Below are positions 62,397 through 64,000 of a stretch of DNA of 64,000 bases, piece after piece (positions within the stretch are counted from its first letter, which is position 1; every line of letters begins with the position of its first letter). Source of the DNA: Burkholderia sp. Bp9143 (GTDB lineage Bacteria; Pseudomonadota; Gammaproteobacteria; Burkholderiales; Burkholderiaceae); assembly GCF_003853645.1 (NCBI RefSeq), contig NZ_QTPO01000027.1:45918-109917 (forward strand), given 5' to 3'. A program made the position numbers and the translations under genes. Under the pieces are notes generated by a model that was not told the DNA's origin, ran no database searches, and was given only the letters and a program-made list of their open reading frames with translations.

Positions 62397-62765
62397 ATGA
62401 GTGCGCAACAGCAGTTGTATCTCGCGGTATTCCTCGGCAGCAAGGATAGCCCGGGCATGAAGGCGTGGATGGCGCTACCGGAGGAGGAGCGGCGCACGCG
62501 GGAGCGGGAAGGGATCGCCGCGTGGCATGCGTGGGTCGACCGACATCGCGATGCGATCGTCGAGCCCGGCGGGCCGCTCGGCAAGACCAAGACCATCGGC
62601 AAGGGCGGCGTCACGGATACCGCCAATGCGATGAGCGGCTTCACCGTCGTGCGGGCCGCATCGCACGACGCGGCCGCCGCGCTGTTCGAAGGCCATCCGC
62701 ATTTCACGCTGTTTCCGGGCGACGCGATCGACGTGATGCCGGTGCTGGCCGTGCCCGGCATGTGA
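62397..62765 (+). CDS. YCII-related domain protein
   Basis: The 122-residue protein has a YCII-like ferredoxin fold (LYLAVFLGSKDSP, WHAWVDRHRDAIVEPGGPLGKT, GFTVVRAASHDAA, HPHFTLFPGDAIDVMPV). Family members contain a His/Asp pair and unknown or dehydratase-like roles. A GGAGGAAGC site precedes the ATG. It is divergent from marR and followed by a glutathione transferase gene 94 bp on, so both may answer to the same stress. Confidence 0.87.
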   Translation: MSAQQQLYLAVFLGSKDSPGMKAWMALPEEERRTREREGIAAWHAWVDRHRDAIVEPGGPLGKTKTIGKGGVTDTANAMSGFTVVRAASHDAAAALFEGHPHFTLFPGDAIDVMPVLAVPGM

Positions 62766-62859
62766 GCAATGGCAGGCGCTGCGCGCGCGGTCGTCGAGGT
62801 CGATGGGCGGTTGCCTGCGCGCGGAGATCTTCCCCGACATTTTCGATGGAGACATTGCG

Positions 62860-63477
62860 ATGAAGCTTTACGGATTCGCGGGCACGCGTTCGCAACGCGC
62901 GCTCTGGGGGCTCAAGGAACTGGATGCGGATTTCGAGTTCGTGTCGGTCAACCTGCTGGCGGGCGAGCACAAGCGGCCCGAATTCCTGCGCCTCAATCCG
63001 GCCGGCAAGGTGCCCGTGCTGGTCGACGGCGACCTCGTGATTCCCGAGTCGGCCGCGATCGTGCTGTATCTCGCGGACAAGTACCCGGAGAAGGCGCTGT
63101 TGCCCACCGATCCGGCGCTGCGTGCGCAGGCCTATCGATGGGTCATGTTCGCGGTGACGGAACTCGAGCAGCCGCTGTGGCGCATTACGCGGCATACGTT
63201 CCTCTATCCGCCGGAGAAGCGGCTGCCGGCCGATATCGAACTCGCGCGCGAGGATTTCAAGGCGATGGCCGCGATCCTCGACAAGCATCTCGAAGGGCGT
63301 GAATTCATCGTTGGCGACACGCTGACGGTGGCCGATTGCGTGACGGCGTATCTGATCGACTGGGCGAGCGAGTGCCATCTGATCGAACCGTTCCCGCAAC
63401 TGCAGGCGTATCTCGAGCGGCTCTATGCGCGGCCGAAGGCGCCACAGCGGATCGCGGAGGCGAGGAAGGCGGCGTGA
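62860..63477 (+). CDS. Glutathione S-transferase
   Basis: The 205-residue enzyme has an N-terminal thioredoxin-like domain (MKLYGFAGTRSQRALW; NPAGKVPVLVDGD; PESAAIVLYLADKYP) and a C-terminal helical domain (VGDTLTVADCVTAYLIDW). The motif PESAAI is the glutathione gamma-glutamyl site. It detoxifies electrophiles or peroxides with glutathione. It is next to the MarR-YCII pair. Confidence 0.93.
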   Translation: MKLYGFAGTRSQRALWGLKELDADFEFVSVNLLAGEHKRPEFLRLNPAGKVPVLVDGDLVIPESAAIVLYLADKYPEKALLPTDPALRAQAYRWVMFAVTELEQPLWRITRHTFLYPPEKRLPADIELAREDFKAMAAILDKHLEGREFIVGDTLTVADCVTAYLIDWASECHLIEPFPQLQAYLERLYARPKAPQRIAEARKAA

Positions 63478-63613
63478 TGCGGTGGTCGGTCGTGCCGGCG
63501 GGTGCGATCGACCACGAACATTGTTGCAGACCGTTGCCATTCGCTGGACGTGAATCTGACCATCCTTTATTTCTTCAGCTTCCGAGAAAAATGACGGTTG
63601 CTGAGAGAGAAGC

Positions 63614-63754
63614 ATGGCCCGAGAACGAGATACGCAACGCGCGCTCACGCAATGGATAACCGGTCGTCAGTCGTATTTCCCTGAGGTGCTCGGCGCACCT
63701 GCGGCGCAGGATCTGTCGATCATGTCGTTCGTGCTCGACGAGCGGCTCGGCGAA
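63614..63754 (+). pseudogene. vgrG: Truncated vgrG 5' end (T6SS spike) remnant
   Basis: Translating from the ATG at 63614 gives about 47 residues (TQRALTQWITGRQSYFPEV, then LSIMSFVLDERLGE) that I recognise as the N-terminus of Burkholderia VgrG proteins. The similarity ends exactly at 63754; the next base is the first of the tssE stop codon on the other strand, and the frame then reads through antisense tssE to the window end. The rest of vgrG is missing, so it is a remnant, probably left by a deletion or recombination at the end of the T6SS operon. Confidence 0.7.
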
Positions 63755-64000
63755 TCAGCTGTGCTCCGGAATCCGTCGCTTTACCCGCATGCGGCCGGGC
63801 GGCTCGAAGTACGTGCCGAAGCGCACGAGTCCGGTCTTCTTCAGGTGGCACGTCATCTCGAAACTAACCAGCACGCCGGGATCGTCGTTCTTGAGAATCT
63901 CGACGTCGATCGCGCGGATGCGCGGCTCGTACTTCAGCAGCGTCGCTTCCATCTGTTCCTTGAGCAGGTGCGCGGACGCCGGCAGCGCCTTGTAGATGTT
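63755..64000 (-). CDS. tssE: TssE, T6SS baseplate protein (partial, runs off edge)
   Basis: The 81 visible C-terminal residues (ending RIPEHS) show the Gp25-like baseplate fold: IYKALPASAHLLKEQ, then YEPRIRAIDVEILKNDDPGVLVSFEMTCHL and a basic end RMRVKRRIPEHS. TssE forms part of the T6SS baseplate wedge. The N-terminus lies beyond 64000. The gene is probably the last of an operon running in from the right; no tssF follows it here, unlike many T6SS clusters. Confidence 0.88.
   Translation of the reverse strand, partial: NIYKALPASAHLLKEQMEATLLKYEPRIRAIDVEILKNDDPGVLVSFEMTCHLKKTGLVRFGTYFEPPGRMRVKRRIPEHS

Overview
The window is GC-rich (about two thirds G+C) with dense coding, many LysR/MocR/AraC regulators, MHS-type transporters, a trimeric Burkholderia-type porin and an rpfF/rpfR pair. 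This fits a Burkholderia, most likely of the B. cepacia complex. In B. cenocepacia rpfF/rpfR lie on chromosome 2, so a secondary replicon is likely; this is inference from gene content only. No tRNA, rRNA, CRISPR array or complete insertion sequence was seen.

Layout. 0.1-4.9 kb: a MocR-type regulator divergent from a degradative (class II) HMG-CoA reductase and a two-gene TctA-like transport unit, i.e. a mevalonate-use module. 5.1-6.7 kb: a Tat-exported alpha/beta hydrolase coupled to a cytochrome P460. 6.9-10.7 kb: a type VI secretion (T6SS) lipase tle3 and its adaptor tla3, without the usual vgrG or immunity gene beside them. 11.3-14.0 kb: a DUF4148 protein, an exported esterase and an amidase.

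14.4-19.1 kb is the most striking locus: rhodanese, serine O-acetyltransferase, a small XRE regulator, a Family 2A encapsulin shell and a cysteine desulfurase with a ~240-residue disordered N-terminal cargo domain. This is a sulfur-handling protein nanocompartment system. A 12-bp sequence is repeated exactly upstream of both halves of the locus.

19.3-25.5 kb: patatin phospholipase, LysE exporter, porin, a second groES-groEL pair with a CIRCE-like operator, and an EamA exporter. 25.7-26.8 kb: a two-gene, lower-GC insert of unknown function (Cys-rich protein plus small partner). 27.0-31.9 kb: a sulfatase with an unusual active-site motif, an exported formylglycine-generating enzyme, a MetQ-like lipoprotein and a YkgJ-type cysteine-cluster protein, nearly all translationally coupled.

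32.3-39.4 kb: LysR, a D-glutamate-cyclase-family protein, an MFS transporter and a full-length 5-oxoprolinase-family enzyme, probably a D-glutamate/5-oxoproline pathway. 40.1-43.0 kb: RpfR (BDSF receptor, GGDEF-EAL) convergent with RpfF (BDSF synthase), the diffusible-signal quorum-sensing pair. 43.5-50.4 kb: an APC/KimA-like permease, an OmpA-family protein, small membrane proteins and a DUF3857/transglutaminase-like exported protein. 50.4-59.1 kb: two LysR-linked catabolic operons (M20 amidohydrolase, CitE-like lyase, class II aldolase, RraA-like protein, 2-hydroxyacid dehydrogenase, two MHS transporters) that share an upstream motif. 59.3-63.5 kb: AraC/MFS and MarR/YCII/GST modules. The right edge enters a T6SS cluster: the 3' part of tssE, directly abutted by a truncated 5' end of a vgrG gene on the opposite strand.
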